Made by a program: the position numbers and the translations under genes. Positions 43,268 to 51,815 of a DNA stretch of 57,080 nucleotides are shown piece after piece. The DNA lies in assembly GCA_035493895.1 (NCBI GenBank), contig DATJHM010000168.1, forward strand, positions 1 to 57,080, written 5' to 3'. The notes beneath the pieces are model-generated. The model was given only the letters and a program-made list of their open reading frames with translations, was not told where the DNA came from and ran no database searches. Position 1 is the stretch's first letter; every line of letters starts with the position of its first letter. The DNA is from DATJHM01 sp035493895. Lineage in GTDB: Bacteria > Chloroflexota > Ktedonobacteria > Ktedonobacterales > Ktedonobacteraceae.

Positions 43268-44320
43268 ATGACAGAACATAATCAAAATGAAGGCTTCTCG
43301 GTTCCTTCAAATAATCCACAACCGTTAGCCCGCTGGCTGCAAGATGTATTCCAGGCTCCGATTACCTCTCCCTCTACAGAGAATCAGCATGCTCCATTAT
43401 CCCTGGATCTGGCATTGCTTATACAGGATGAGTATCACGTGCGTTTTTATCAACAGATACCAGATTTTTGTATGGCATTGCTGACGAACGATCCTCAGGC
43501 TTCGCTGCATCATGCGTCTTTGTTATACCATCTGCTCGGTTGCCAGGGGTGCCATCAAGCATATCTCGATATCTACGATTCTCTGCATGCTGCCATTTAT
43601 CCTCAAGGTGTTCGCCCTATCCTGGGCCAGGGTACACGTACGCTGGATGGTACACCTCATCGTATGCTGGCACATCTTTGTCAGACGTTGATCAGTCAGG
43701 CAGAGGCCCTGCTCTCTCACGCACGTCGCGAACATGCAACTGCCGATGAGCCAGCACGTGCACTCTTACAACTGGCTTTACGGATTAGCTCTCATATTGT
43801 CCAGAGCACGACGCGTCGCGAAGCGTTACAGGATCTGGTACGCGTTGCTACTTTGTTCGATGGCCCTGCGGCCCCGCAGGAGAGTGGTTCCCAGGTCTAT
43901 GCCTATTCTCCTACGCTGGCAGGAACTGGCAATATGCGTTCGGGCATGGCAAAACTGCGCCATCAGGCTGCCGGGCAGGCTCAAGAGTCGCAGATGATTC
44001 AATTGCGCGCTCGCAATCTTGACGGTATGGTTGTGCAGCATGGGAAGACCCTTGAATTGCACCTGCATGATCTAGACCCATTGCTGCGTGGACGTTTCCT
44101 CTGTGTAAATGTTGCGTTAGGATCATTGTTCGAACCTGTACGTTGGTTGGGTGGCAATCCTCGCTCGATTAAGAGTGCCTCCCCTGTTGACGGAACGGGC
44201 TCGTTGGTAACCCCGTTGGGGGAGACGGAGTTACGTATGAGCAATCCCGAAGAACGAAATCTCCTGGAGGCTTTGTTCTTGCTGCTCCAGGTGCGTGCTT
44301 GCGATCAGGACGCAGGCTGA
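43268..44320 (+). CDS. Probable ZAS-type zinc-binding anti-sigma protein
   Basis: 350 residues. It contains the exact HxxxCxxC signature of zinc-binding anti-sigma domains, His88, Cys92 and Cys95 (YHLLGCQGCH), with the usual upstream helix. No membrane helix is seen, so it would be soluble. The rest of the chain has no recognised domain; around residues 245-330 it turns beta-rich (LRARNLDGMVVQHGKTLELH), similar in style to the C-terminal sensor part of some such proteins. It follows the sigma-like gene by 25 bases with AGGAGG 5 bases before its start. Its last 16 bases overlap the convergent moaC gene. Confidence 0.6.
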   Translation: MTEHNQNEGFSVPSNNPQPLARWLQDVFQAPITSPSTENQHAPLSLDLALLIQDEYHVRFYQQIPDFCMALLTNDPQASLHHASLLYHLLGCQGCHQAYLDIYDSLHAAIYPQGVRPILGQGTRTLDGTPHRMLAHLCQTLISQAEALLSHARREHATADEPARALLQLALRISSHIVQSTTRREALQDLVRVATLFDGPAAPQESGSQVYAYSPTLAGTGNMRSGMAKLRHQAAGQAQESQMIQLRARNLDGMVVQHGKTLELHLHDLDPLLRGRFLCVNVALGSLFEPVRWLGGNPRSIKSASPVDGTGSLVTPLGETELRMSNPEERNLLEALFLLLQVRACDQDAG

Positions 44321-44820
44321 AAATCGACGGTGCCACTTTTGCCGCCGCTCTTTTGTGCGACATAAGCCTGTTCTATGGTAATGGTGGTGTCGACGCCTTT
44401 GCACATATCGTAAATAGTCAAAGCTGCGACCGTGACAGCGGTGAGCGCTTCGACATCAACACCTGTTTTATAATGCGTACGGGTGGTGCCCGTGATTTCG
44501 ATCAGACCTTCTTTGTTATTGATGGTGAAGTGAAGATCAATATGCGTCATGGGAAGAGGATGGCAGAGTGGGATGAGTTGTGGAGTCTGCTTGGCTGCCA
44601 TGATGCCTGCGATTTTTGCTACCTCTAATACACTTCCCTTGGCCACTTGATTGGTCTCGATAAGATGAATGGTCTCGATTGCCATACGTACTTGCGCCTT
44701 TGCAATTGCTGTTCGTTCCGTTTCCGGACGGTCGGTCACATCGACCATTTGTATATTGCCCTGTTCGTTGAGATGCGTAAGCTGTTTCGTGGCATCGTGC
44801 TCACTCTGCTTGTGTTTCAT
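44305..44820 (-). CDS. moaC: Cyclic pyranopterin monophosphate synthase MoaC
   Basis: 171 residues, full length. MoaC converts the MoaA product (3',8-cyclo-GTP) to cyclic pyranopterin monophosphate in molybdenum cofactor synthesis. Signatures: KGSVLEVAKIAGIMAAKQT, LCHPLPMTH, and GVDVEALTAVTVAALTIYDM with the catalytic acidic and Lys residues nearby. The start overlaps the stop of the XRE-TPR gene by four bases (ATGA), so it is translated from that mRNA. No moaA or other moa gene lies here, but fdhD (a formate dehydrogenase helper that needs this cofactor) is 6 kb away. Confidence 0.96.
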   Translation of the reverse strand: MKHKQSEHDATKQLTHLNEQGNIQMVDVTDRPETERTAIAKAQVRMAIETIHLIETNQVAKGSVLEVAKIAGIMAAKQTPQLIPLCHPLPMTHIDLHFTINNKEGLIEITGTTRTHYKTGVDVEALTAVTVAALTIYDMCKGVDTTITIEQAYVAQKSGGKSGTVDFQPAS

Positions 44821-46169
44821 TTCCCTAGCCTTTGTTGACTCTGGAAGGCGCGCCGGAAATAGATAAAGGCCTCACGGTCTTTGCCGATCTCCTCAAGCAA
44901 CTGGGCATAATGAACTGCCTCATCAGCCAACTCTTCATGGTTGCCTATCCGTTCGAGCATCTCTAGCCCGTCCACGAAATTGCGATCTCCATCATCATAG
45001 TGCTGTAGCGCATATTCAACACGTCCCAGGATCAAATGTGCCTCCGCTCCTATGATGTTTGGCTCCGAAGAATTGGCTCGTTCCCTGGCCAATGTGGCGT
45101 AGTGGTGCGCCTCCTGTAATATGTGCTGACGAAAATACCACTCGGCGTTGCGCGTGTACAGGCTTGCGAGCGTCAGTGGATCCTGATTCCCGCTCTCTTC
45201 TTTACGCAATGCCTCGTCCAGGTAGGTGCGAGCCTCCTGCTGGTCTCCTTTCATTATCGCATATCCAAGATAGTGATAGAGTTCGCTTCGCTGACGTTTG
45301 TGCTGTTGTTGCAGGGTAAATTGTAGCCCCTTATAGGCATAGATGGTCGCGAGGTCGAAGTTTTTGTTGACGCTGTACTGCTGTCCAAGGTTCCAGTAGA
45401 CCGCCAGGATCTGGTTGGGGGTCGTAAGCTCTTTGACGATATCCAGGGCGTGATGAAACATTTCCATCGCCTGGGGGTAATTCTCTAACTGTGTATAGTG
45501 TTGTCCCATATGCATATATACTTGTGCAGTGAAAAAAGGGTCATGCGGCTCACTGCTCTCAAGCTGATTGAGGCAACGCTGGTGCGAGAGAAGTGCCTGC
45601 GTGTAGTTGCGTAATGCGGCGTAGGAAAGGGCAAGCAGGTTGAGTATGCGCAGATTGAGGTAGACATCGTTGAGTTCTTTGGCAAGCAGGCTCGCTTCAG
45701 AGAGCATGTATTCGCACTCTTGGAATTGCTGCACACGATAATAAGCCCAGCCAAGTAGATAACGATGTAGTAATTGTTGTTGCTTTTTTAATCTTTTTGT
45801 TGAAAGTTTACTTAACTGGTCTATAGCCTGCTGTGCCTCTCCTTGTCGAGTAAGGAGCTCGGCGTCCAGCAGAGCTAATTCTACCTCTTCATCATCTCTT
45901 TCTGTAGAATTTATGGATGTAATCGTACGATCATCGCTCTGAGCACGGGTAGGAAGAAGCTGCGTCGAGGAGAGCCCCAGGCGCACTGCTAGAATCTCTA
46001 GAGCTCGCAGGGACGGGTGAATCTGACCGCGTTCTATTGCCGATATATAACTTACTGAAAAGTCAGGCGCTGCTAGCTGACTTTGCGTATAGTGTTGGGC
46101 GAGACGGGCGGCACGCAGTTTTTCTCCTACTGATTTTCCAATTTTGCTCGACGATTGTTCCGGGGACAT
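44817..46169 (-). CDS. XRE-family regulator with TPR repeats (second copy)
   Basis: 450 residues with the same layout as the protein at 40672: Cro/C1-type helix-turn-helix at about 13-65 (YTQSQLAAPDFSVSYISAIE) then TPR-like helices to the end. The two share the distinctive QLAAPxFSxSYISAIERG core, so they are paralogues. It starts 5 bases after AGGAGG. It shares a transcript with moaC, an odd pairing for a regulator. A minus-strand promoter candidate is at 46237. Confidence 0.88.
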   Translation of the reverse strand: MSPEQSSSKIGKSVGEKLRAARLAQHYTQSQLAAPDFSVSYISAIERGQIHPSLRALEILAVRLGLSSTQLLPTRAQSDDRTITSINSTERDDEEVELALLDAELLTRQGEAQQAIDQLSKLSTKRLKKQQQLLHRYLLGWAYYRVQQFQECEYMLSEASLLAKELNDVYLNLRILNLLALSYAALRNYTQALLSHQRCLNQLESSEPHDPFFTAQVYMHMGQHYTQLENYPQAMEMFHHALDIVKELTTPNQILAVYWNLGQQYSVNKNFDLATIYAYKGLQFTLQQQHKRQRSELYHYLGYAIMKGDQQEARTYLDEALRKEESGNQDPLTLASLYTRNAEWYFRQHILQEAHHYATLARERANSSEPNIIGAEAHLILGRVEYALQHYDDGDRNFVDGLEMLERIGNHEELADEAVHYAQLLEEIGKDREAFIYFRRAFQSQQRLGK

Positions 46170-46588
46170 AGAAACCTCCTAGAACGGTTGTTGAGTAAAG
46201 TGAGTCAATAAATACACACAATAAACGTTCAAAGGTATTGTAAAATACTCCTATGTTTTGTGTCAATACATCAGTGGAATTCCTGCTAGAAAGATACTCG
46301 TATTGTTTTTCCTGTGTTACGAGTAAAAATTTTGTGAACTCCCCTAATGAAGAATGGATACAGTTCATATTATGATGCTTCTCACTCTGGATTTCTAAAA
46401 AAGCAAGTATGGTGTATTAGAGATATCCTATGGGTCACCCTGACTAAACATTTGTTATAGTGTGTGTACAGGCTGTCCACTTCCTGGAAAAAGAGAGTGT
46501 AGTCTCGGTGTATTTTTTATTTTTGACGGAAGTGCTACAATTTTGTCAGCTATTGCAACCTGTTACTTATGCTTTGGGAGTTGACGCT
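46170..46588. other. Divergent intergenic region
   Basis: About 420 bases between the second XRE-TPR gene and aroC. It holds the promoter candidate at 46237. A TATAGT hexamer occurs at 46456 without a good -35. Nothing else is seen. Confidence 0.5.
46237..46266 (-). promoter_or_regulatory. Promoter candidate for the second XRE-TPR regulator
   Basis: On the minus strand, TTGACA, 18 bases, TACAAT, about 70 bases before the start. Confidence 0.55.
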
Positions 46589-47749
46589 ATGTTTCGTTTC
46601 CTGACTGCGGGCGAGTCTCATGGCCCGTGTCTGACGATTATTGTCGAAGGGCTGCCAGCCAATATGACTATTGATAAGGCTGGCATTGATGCAGATCTGC
46701 GCCGTCGCCAGGGCGGCTATGGCCGGGGTGGCCGTATGAAAATTGAAAAGGATGCTGTTCGCTTCCTCTCCGGCGTTCGCCATGGCCGAACGCTCGGTTC
46801 TCCTGTTACGATGCAAATCGAAAATCTGGATTGGGTGAACTGGGAGGAACGCATGAATCCCGCTCCGGTTGAGGCGGAGATGGAGCCGGTGACGCGCGTA
46901 CGCCCGGGCCACGCCGACTTTACAGGCGCGATAAAGTATGGCCACACGGACGTTCGTGACGTTATTGAACGCTCCAGCTCGCGCGAGACGGCTGCTCGCG
47001 TGGCGGCGGGCGGACTCTGCCGCCAGTTCCTGGCTCAATTTGGCATCTCTATTTATAGTCACGTGCTCTCTGTTGCTGAGGTCGCATATGAGACGCCCCG
47101 CCCTATGACACGCTCTGCCTATTCTGATGAGATGTGGACCACGGTTGAAGCCTCTCCTATGCGCTGTGCTGATCCTGTGCTGACGGAGAAGATGATTGCA
47201 CGCATTCTTGAGGCGAAGCGCGATGGCGATACCTGCGGCGGTACGTTTGAGGTGGTCGCTCTTGGGGTGCCGATTGGCCTGGGCAGCTATAGCCAGTGGG
47301 ATCGCCGCTTGAGCTCTCTCCTGGGGATGGCTATGATGAGTATTCCTTCGGTCAAGGCGATGGAGATCGGCTCTGGCTTTGCAACTACGCGCACGACTGG
47401 CTCGCATGTGCATGACGTTTTGCGCAACGAAGGGACAAACTCCTGGTACCATGTGACAAATAATGCCGGTGGCATTGAGGGTGGCATCACAAATGGCGAA
47501 CCTGTGGTCGTACATGTTGGCGTGAAGCCCATTCCTACCCTGGCTCATCCGCTTCCCTCGATTGATATTGCTACCGGTGAAAATGTGGATCAGAGCCGCT
47601 ACGAACGGAGCGATGTGTGCGTGGTGCCTGCTGCCGGGGTCGTCGGTGAAGCGATGATGTCGTTGGTGCTGACTGAAGCTCTCCTTGAGAAGCTTGGCGG
47701 TGATAGCCTTGCTGAGATGAAACGCAATTATGAGGGAACCTACCACTAA
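46589..47749 (+). CDS. aroC: Chorismate synthase
   Basis: 386 residues. It makes chorismate from EPSP with reduced FMN, the last step of the shikimate pathway. Signatures are clear: GESHGPCL near the start, GYGRGGRMKIE, RPGHADFTGAIKYG, and SSSRETAARVAAGG. The start at 46589 is set by FRFLTAGESHG, the family's usual N-terminus, and by GGGAG 8 bases upstream; longer in-frame extensions to 46460 are not credible. It stands alone and is followed by a hairpin. Confidence 0.97.
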   Translation: MFRFLTAGESHGPCLTIIVEGLPANMTIDKAGIDADLRRRQGGYGRGGRMKIEKDAVRFLSGVRHGRTLGSPVTMQIENLDWVNWEERMNPAPVEAEMEPVTRVRPGHADFTGAIKYGHTDVRDVIERSSSRETAARVAAGGLCRQFLAQFGISIYSHVLSVAEVAYETPRPMTRSAYSDEMWTTVEASPMRCADPVLTEKMIARILEAKRDGDTCGGTFEVVALGVPIGLGSYSQWDRRLSSLLGMAMMSIPSVKAMEIGSGFATTRTTGSHVHDVLRNEGTNSWYHVTNNAGGIEGGITNGEPVVVHVGVKPIPTLAHPLPSIDIATGENVDQSRYERSDVCVVPAAGVVGEAMMSLVLTEALLEKLGGDSLAEMKRNYEGTYH

Positions 47750-48248
47750 AAAATACGTACATAATAAGGAGTATATATGTACGTGTGAAAACGTGTGTGG
47801 TAAGGCGTGTATCGGTGTGTGTAGTAAGGAATGCCTGGTGCTAAAGCAGGTATTCCTTAGGTAGGACGTTTTTGCAGTTTTTGCTCTTGTCAATACAGGG
47901 AGATAAGAGCGCTTGTATGAACCTCGTGGGATGGCATGCATCTTCGTGCTGCCTGGCAGCAACGGAGTTCGGGCAATTATTCAGCGTATCATATGTAGCG
48001 TCTGCCGCTTTTTGCTCAGTCCTTGTTTTTTCAGACTATCTGAAGGCGTATCGGCAAATTTTTCTCAAGCACAAAGTACGAAATGCGGGATGATGTGCTC
48101 ATCCGCTTGTAAGAAACGATGCTGATCCCTGGACTTACCTTCTGGCCGCTTTGCTCTAATGGCTTGCCAGAATGTGATAGCAATGGTAAAGTTGTGCATG
48201 GATGTGTATAACAATGGTACGTTATTAAGGCAGGGAAAGCAGCTTTCT
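47750..48248. other. Intergenic region without genes
   Basis: About 500 bases between aroC and the penicillin-binding protein gene. It holds the aroC hairpin. Short frames here have no ribosome site or family-like content. No known small RNA motif is recognised. Confidence 0.5.
47825..47859 (+). terminator. Hairpin after aroC
   Basis: 13-bp arms (TAAGGAATGCCTG against CAGGTATTCCTTA, one G-U pair) with a 9-base loop; a T run follows 9 bases later. Probable terminator. Confidence 0.55.
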
Positions 48249-49865
48249 ATGAATATAAGCTCAAGTATACGCAAATTGACGCAGTTATTCGTCGTGCTAT
48301 TCCTGGCTCTCAGTGGGGGCCTGGTCTACTGGCAGGTGGTAGTGGCGCAGCAGGTAACGTCGAATGTGCATAATGGTCGCCATTGTTTAACCAATTCTGC
48401 ACCTGTGCGGGGCCGGATTTTTGATCGCAACGGTGTGCTCCTGGCCTATTCGACGGCTTCTGATAGTCCGGGCGTCTGTGGCTACGTTCGCCATTATACT
48501 GTGCCCTCGCTGGCTGGTTTGATTGGCTTCTATGGCGGCCCGAACTATACTTCGACTGGCATTGAGAAGCAGTACGATAACTATCTGAGTGGAGATGTGG
48601 GGAGCAGTGCGCTGAATAATATTGTGAACAATACGCTGCACCGTCCTCCTGTCGGTAGCGATATCTATCTGACGATTGATTCGCGCATTCAGAAGATTGC
48701 TGACCAGAGTTTTGATGATCCCTATGTGATGGGAGATGGGAATAGCTTCGCTTCCAGTCGCGGTTCGATTATTGTGACTGATCCCCATTCCGGCGATATT
48801 CTGGCGATGGTCAGTCGCCCCAGTTATGATCCCAATAAGTTAGTCCAACAATTAAGTCTGGGGAACACTTCCTATTATGATCAACTGGCACGCGATCCAG
48901 ATCAACCGCTGCTGGAGCGCCCATTGCAGAGTCGTTATGTGCCTGGCTCGGTCTATAAGACGGTGACGCTGGTAGGCGCATTGGATAGTCAGAAGACGAC
49001 TTTGAATCAGCAGTTTGATCGCCAACATGCACTCGGCCCCTGGACTCCTCCGAATAGTGGTCACCCCGTTGGACCGATCGGAAATAATATCGATGGCTAT
49101 ACCTATCACTTCCCGGTGACAACCGAGTATGGTTTTACGCATTCAGATAACGTCATTTTTGCGCAACTTGGCGTCAGTATGGGGGCCGATTCGTGGCTGG
49201 ACTATAATAAGCGCTTCTATGTTGGAGAGCCGATACCTTTTGATCTCCCGGTCGCCACGAGTACGGTGCTGAACGAGGGTCAGCAGATGGATGTGGACAC
49301 GCTGGCTGCCAATTCCTATGGGCAGGGGACTGATTTTGTTACGCCATTTATGATGTCGCTTGTGGATGATGCGGTTGCGAATGATGGACAGCTGATGCAG
49401 CCACGCCTGATCAAGCAGATTGTGGATACGAATAAAAATCCGATTGTGACCAATAATGCGACCCCTCTCGGTTCACGTCAGATGTCGCAACAAACGGCAC
49501 AAGCTGTGCGACAGGCGATGTATGGCGTGACTTTTTGTGGCTCGGGCTCTCTTTCGGTGGTAAAGCTGGGAACCTCTCCCTATAATATTATCTCGAAAAC
49601 TGGCACTGGTGAGGTAGGTGATGGAAAACCAGCTCAGTCCTGGTTGATCACTCAGGCACCCTACGATATCACGAATCCTGCACAGATGCCGAAGCTGACC
49701 ATCGTTGCGATGCGTGAGCGGGGTGGTGAGGGCGGCCAGACGAATGGTCCTCTGGTTACTTCGATCTATGATCAGATCTTTTCGACGCTCAAAGATTATA
49801 GCGTGCCCACTCCCTCTCATCCCACGAATTATTGCTCCACTACGCAACTTCTTCAGACGCCGTAG
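48249..49865 (+). CDS. Class B penicillin-binding protein (transpeptidase)
   Basis: 538 residues. An N-terminal membrane helix (about 8-30) anchors a periplasm-facing protein that cross-links peptidoglycan. The dimer-type N domain begins RGRIFDRNGVLLAYS. The transpeptidase motifs are Ser234-Val-Tyr-Lys (SxxK), Ser299-Asp-Asn (SDN) and Lys450-Thr-Gly (KTG). Its size and the N-domain start resemble the PbpA group of Actinobacteria and Chloroflexota, which partners a RodA/FtsW glycosyltransferase; no such gene lies nearby. ATG at 48249 is preferred over an extension to 48159. Confidence 0.92.
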   Translation: MNISSSIRKLTQLFVVLFLALSGGLVYWQVVVAQQVTSNVHNGRHCLTNSAPVRGRIFDRNGVLLAYSTASDSPGVCGYVRHYTVPSLAGLIGFYGGPNYTSTGIEKQYDNYLSGDVGSSALNNIVNNTLHRPPVGSDIYLTIDSRIQKIADQSFDDPYVMGDGNSFASSRGSIIVTDPHSGDILAMVSRPSYDPNKLVQQLSLGNTSYYDQLARDPDQPLLERPLQSRYVPGSVYKTVTLVGALDSQKTTLNQQFDRQHALGPWTPPNSGHPVGPIGNNIDGYTYHFPVTTEYGFTHSDNVIFAQLGVSMGADSWLDYNKRFYVGEPIPFDLPVATSTVLNEGQQMDVDTLAANSYGQGTDFVTPFMMSLVDDAVANDGQLMQPRLIKQIVDTNKNPIVTNNATPLGSRQMSQQTAQAVRQAMYGVTFCGSGSLSVVKLGTSPYNIISKTGTGEVGDGKPAQSWLITQAPYDITNPAQMPKLTIVAMRERGGEGGQTNGPLVTSIYDQIFSTLKDYSVPTPSHPTNYCSTTQLLQTP

Positions 49866-49884
49866 TAAAAGAAGTCTGTTACCT

Positions 49885-49916
49885 AATAAGCCAGGGATGC
49901 TCTCTCCTGGCTTATT
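49885..49916. terminator. Bidirectional terminator
   Basis: 11-bp arms AATAAGCCAGG (49885-49895) and CCTGGCTTATT (49906-49916) with a T run on each side, between the convergent penicillin-binding protein and Fur-family genes. Confidence 0.85.
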
Positions 49917-50423
49917 TTATTGTGTAGAACTTGGCGAAGAGGTTTCTGCTGAACAGTCCTGATCTGCCAGCGGTTGCCTGGCTGCTTTTTGTTGCAGCCA
50001 GCACGTTGTACAGTAACCAGCTGCGGTGAGATCAAGGGTGAGGTTGTGAAAATGGAATTGTGCCTGGATCTGTTCTCGCAGGTCTCCGAGAAGCGTTTCG
50101 TCGAGATGAATGGTTGCATGGCAGTGGCGACATACCAGGTGATAATGGGCATCCCCTTCTTTGGCGGGCTCGTAGTGCGGTTGCTCTCCGGGAAGATGGA
50201 CCTCTCGTACCAGGTTGAGACTCTCGAACAATTCTAATGTACGATAAACGGTTGAGAGGCTGACATACGGATTTCTCTCTTGCACGCGCGCTGTAATCTG
50301 CTCGATGTTGAGGTGCTCCGCCGCTTCTTCGATCACGCTCAAGATCATATGCCGTTGAGGGGTGAGCCGATACCCGTGTTTCCTGAGTTGTTCATTGCTC
50401 GCTTCAATAAATTGATTATGCAT
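49917..50423 (-). CDS. Fur-family metal-dependent repressor
   Basis: 168 residues. The N-terminal winged helix (about 10-85; YRLTPQRHMILSVIEE, then NPYVSLSTVYRTLELFESL) and the C-terminal dimerisation domain are typical. Structural zinc is held by two CxxC pairs, Cys98/Cys101 and Cys138/Cys141. His-rich DAHYHLVCRH supplies regulatory metal ligands. It could be Fur, Zur or PerR; the sequence does not decide. The last 25 residues are polar. Promoter candidate at 50466. No metal-transport gene is in the window. Confidence 0.93.
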   Translation of the reverse strand: MHNQFIEASNEQLRKHGYRLTPQRHMILSVIEEAAEHLNIEQITARVQERNPYVSLSTVYRTLELFESLNLVREVHLPGEQPHYEPAKEGDAHYHLVCRHCHATIHLDETLLGDLREQIQAQFHFHNLTLDLTAAGYCTTCWLQQKAARQPLADQDCSAETSSPSSTQ

Positions 50424-50465
50424 GGAATATCTCTTTGTTATGTGTAACTACTTCGTTGTAGGCCT

Positions 50466-50494
50466 ATCCTAACATTGTAACTCCCAGACGTCAA
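50466..50494 (-). promoter_or_regulatory. Promoter candidate for the Fur-family gene
   Basis: On the minus strand, TTGACG, 17 bases, TAGGAT, 43 bases before the start. No obvious Fur-box palindrome overlaps it. Confidence 0.45.
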
Positions 50495-50606
50495 TGTCGC
50501 CAGTCAGTATAGGTGTGTACCCAAGAACCAGCCGGGCTCAACGTTGATTTTTACAGAGGAAAAGCCAATATTACATTTCTCTTGATCTCTGGAGAAGGTG
50601 GAAAAT

Positions 50607-50870
50607 ATGATACACTGGGAGCATTGTTATCTATTGGGCACGATGGTTTTTACGGTGGCCGGGGATGTTGTGAGCGATTTTGATGATACGTATGAGGCCT
50701 GGTGCTGGCTAGAGCACGATGGCTGGGAATTGGTGGCGATAGAGCCTCCCGATCCTGTACGCCCCGGCGCTTGTAAGTACTACTTTAAACGACAGAAACA
50801 GGCTATGAGTACGCGTACTCCTATCACTGCTGCTCATGCCGCCCTGCCTTTTCTACACAGAGGAAAATAA
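50607..50870 (+). CDS. Small protein of unknown function upstream of fdhD
   Basis: 87 residues, no membrane segment, rich in Trp and acidic residues in the first half (FDDTYEAWCWLEHDGWELVA), with a YYFKRQKQ basic stretch. The pattern looks like a small alpha/beta domain of the DUF4177 kind, but I cannot confirm a family. It ends two bases before the fdhD start, so the two are coupled. ATG at 50607 follows AAGG by 8 bases; an in-frame GTG at 50598 would add three residues. Confidence 0.65.
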   Translation: MIHWEHCYLLGTMVFTVAGDVVSDFDDTYEAWCWLEHDGWELVAIEPPDPVRPGACKYYFKRQKQAMSTRTPITAAHAALPFLHRGK

Positions 50871-50872
50871 GC

Positions 50873-51739
50873 ATGTCTCTTCCCGATTACTGGCGCTCGG
50901 CTCTTGATCCTGAGCGCGTTATGCAGGCACGGACTACCCATTGGCAGGAGGCTGACTCTGTCTTGCGTGAGGAGCAACTCACGGTTGAGGAGCCGCTGGA
51001 ATTGCGCCTGGATCACCAGAGTCTGGCGGTGATTATGCGGACTCCCGGCCATGACTATGAGCTGGCTATGGGCTTTCTTTTCTCTGAAGGGATTATTCAT
51101 GGCGCTGATGAGGTGCTCTCTCTTGAGCCTGAACTCGATGATGATGGTCTGCCTCTGGTGAATGTGGTGAATATTACGTTGCATGAGTCGTCATCTTCAC
51201 TCAATTCGCAGACGCAGACGGCGGCTTTTCAACGCCATTTTGCGGTCTCTTCCAGCTGTGGGTTGTGTGGCAAAAATAGTATTGCCGATCTGTTCTGCAC
51301 GACTTCTCCTCTGGAACCTGATCAATTGCGCATCCCTGCCTCTGTGATCTATTCGCTGCCTGACCAGTTGCGCTCAGCACAAAAGGTCTTTCAACACACG
51401 GGCGGCTTGCATGCCGCTGCTTTGTTCTCTCTCAACGGAGAACTGTCCCTGCTACGTGAAGATGTTGGTAGACATAATGCTGTAGATAAGCTGGTCGGCC
51501 ATGGCCTGCTACATCACTTACCTCCGTATCGCGAACAGATTCTTCTGGTAAGTGGACGCACTTCGTATGAGATTGTGCAGAAGGTTGTGCTGGCTCGCAT
51601 TCCCTGTATCGCGGCAATCTCTGCCCCTTCCAGTCTGGCTGTTGAGCTGGCTGAGCAGGGTGGGGTGACGCTGGTTGGTTTCTTACGTGGACAATCGATG
51701 AACGTTTATACGCATCCTGAGCGCATTTGCGCAGGATGA
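50873..51739 (+). CDS. fdhD: Formate dehydrogenase accessory sulfurtransferase FdhD
   Basis: 288 residues. FdhD takes sulfur from a cysteine desulfurase and passes it to the bis-molybdopterin cofactor of formate dehydrogenase. The essential CxxC is Cys129/Cys132 in SSCGLCGKNSI. The C-terminal part has HTGGLHAAALF and REDVGRHNAVDKLVG, the family's best-conserved blocks. No fdh structural gene lies in the window. It is followed by mnmE after 76 bases. Confidence 0.96.
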   Translation: MSLPDYWRSALDPERVMQARTTHWQEADSVLREEQLTVEEPLELRLDHQSLAVIMRTPGHDYELAMGFLFSEGIIHGADEVLSLEPELDDDGLPLVNVVNITLHESSSSLNSQTQTAAFQRHFAVSSSCGLCGKNSIADLFCTTSPLEPDQLRIPASVIYSLPDQLRSAQKVFQHTGGLHAAALFSLNGELSLLREDVGRHNAVDKLVGHGLLHHLPPYREQILLVSGRTSYEIVQKVVLARIPCIAAISAPSSLAVELAEQGGVTLVGFLRGQSMNVYTHPERICAG

Positions 51740-51815
51740 GGTTATTGTCTCTTGCGTGACGAGTGTTACGGCAAGTGTTCTTGCGACAGAGGAGCCCCTG
51801 GGTTATAATCCGCTT

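Noticed and set aside
47870..48125. Region before the penicillin-binding protein considered as a small structured RNA such as 4.5S RNA
   Set aside because: The conserved GGTCAGGTCCGGAAGG-type core of SRP RNA is absent and no other RNA family was recognised.
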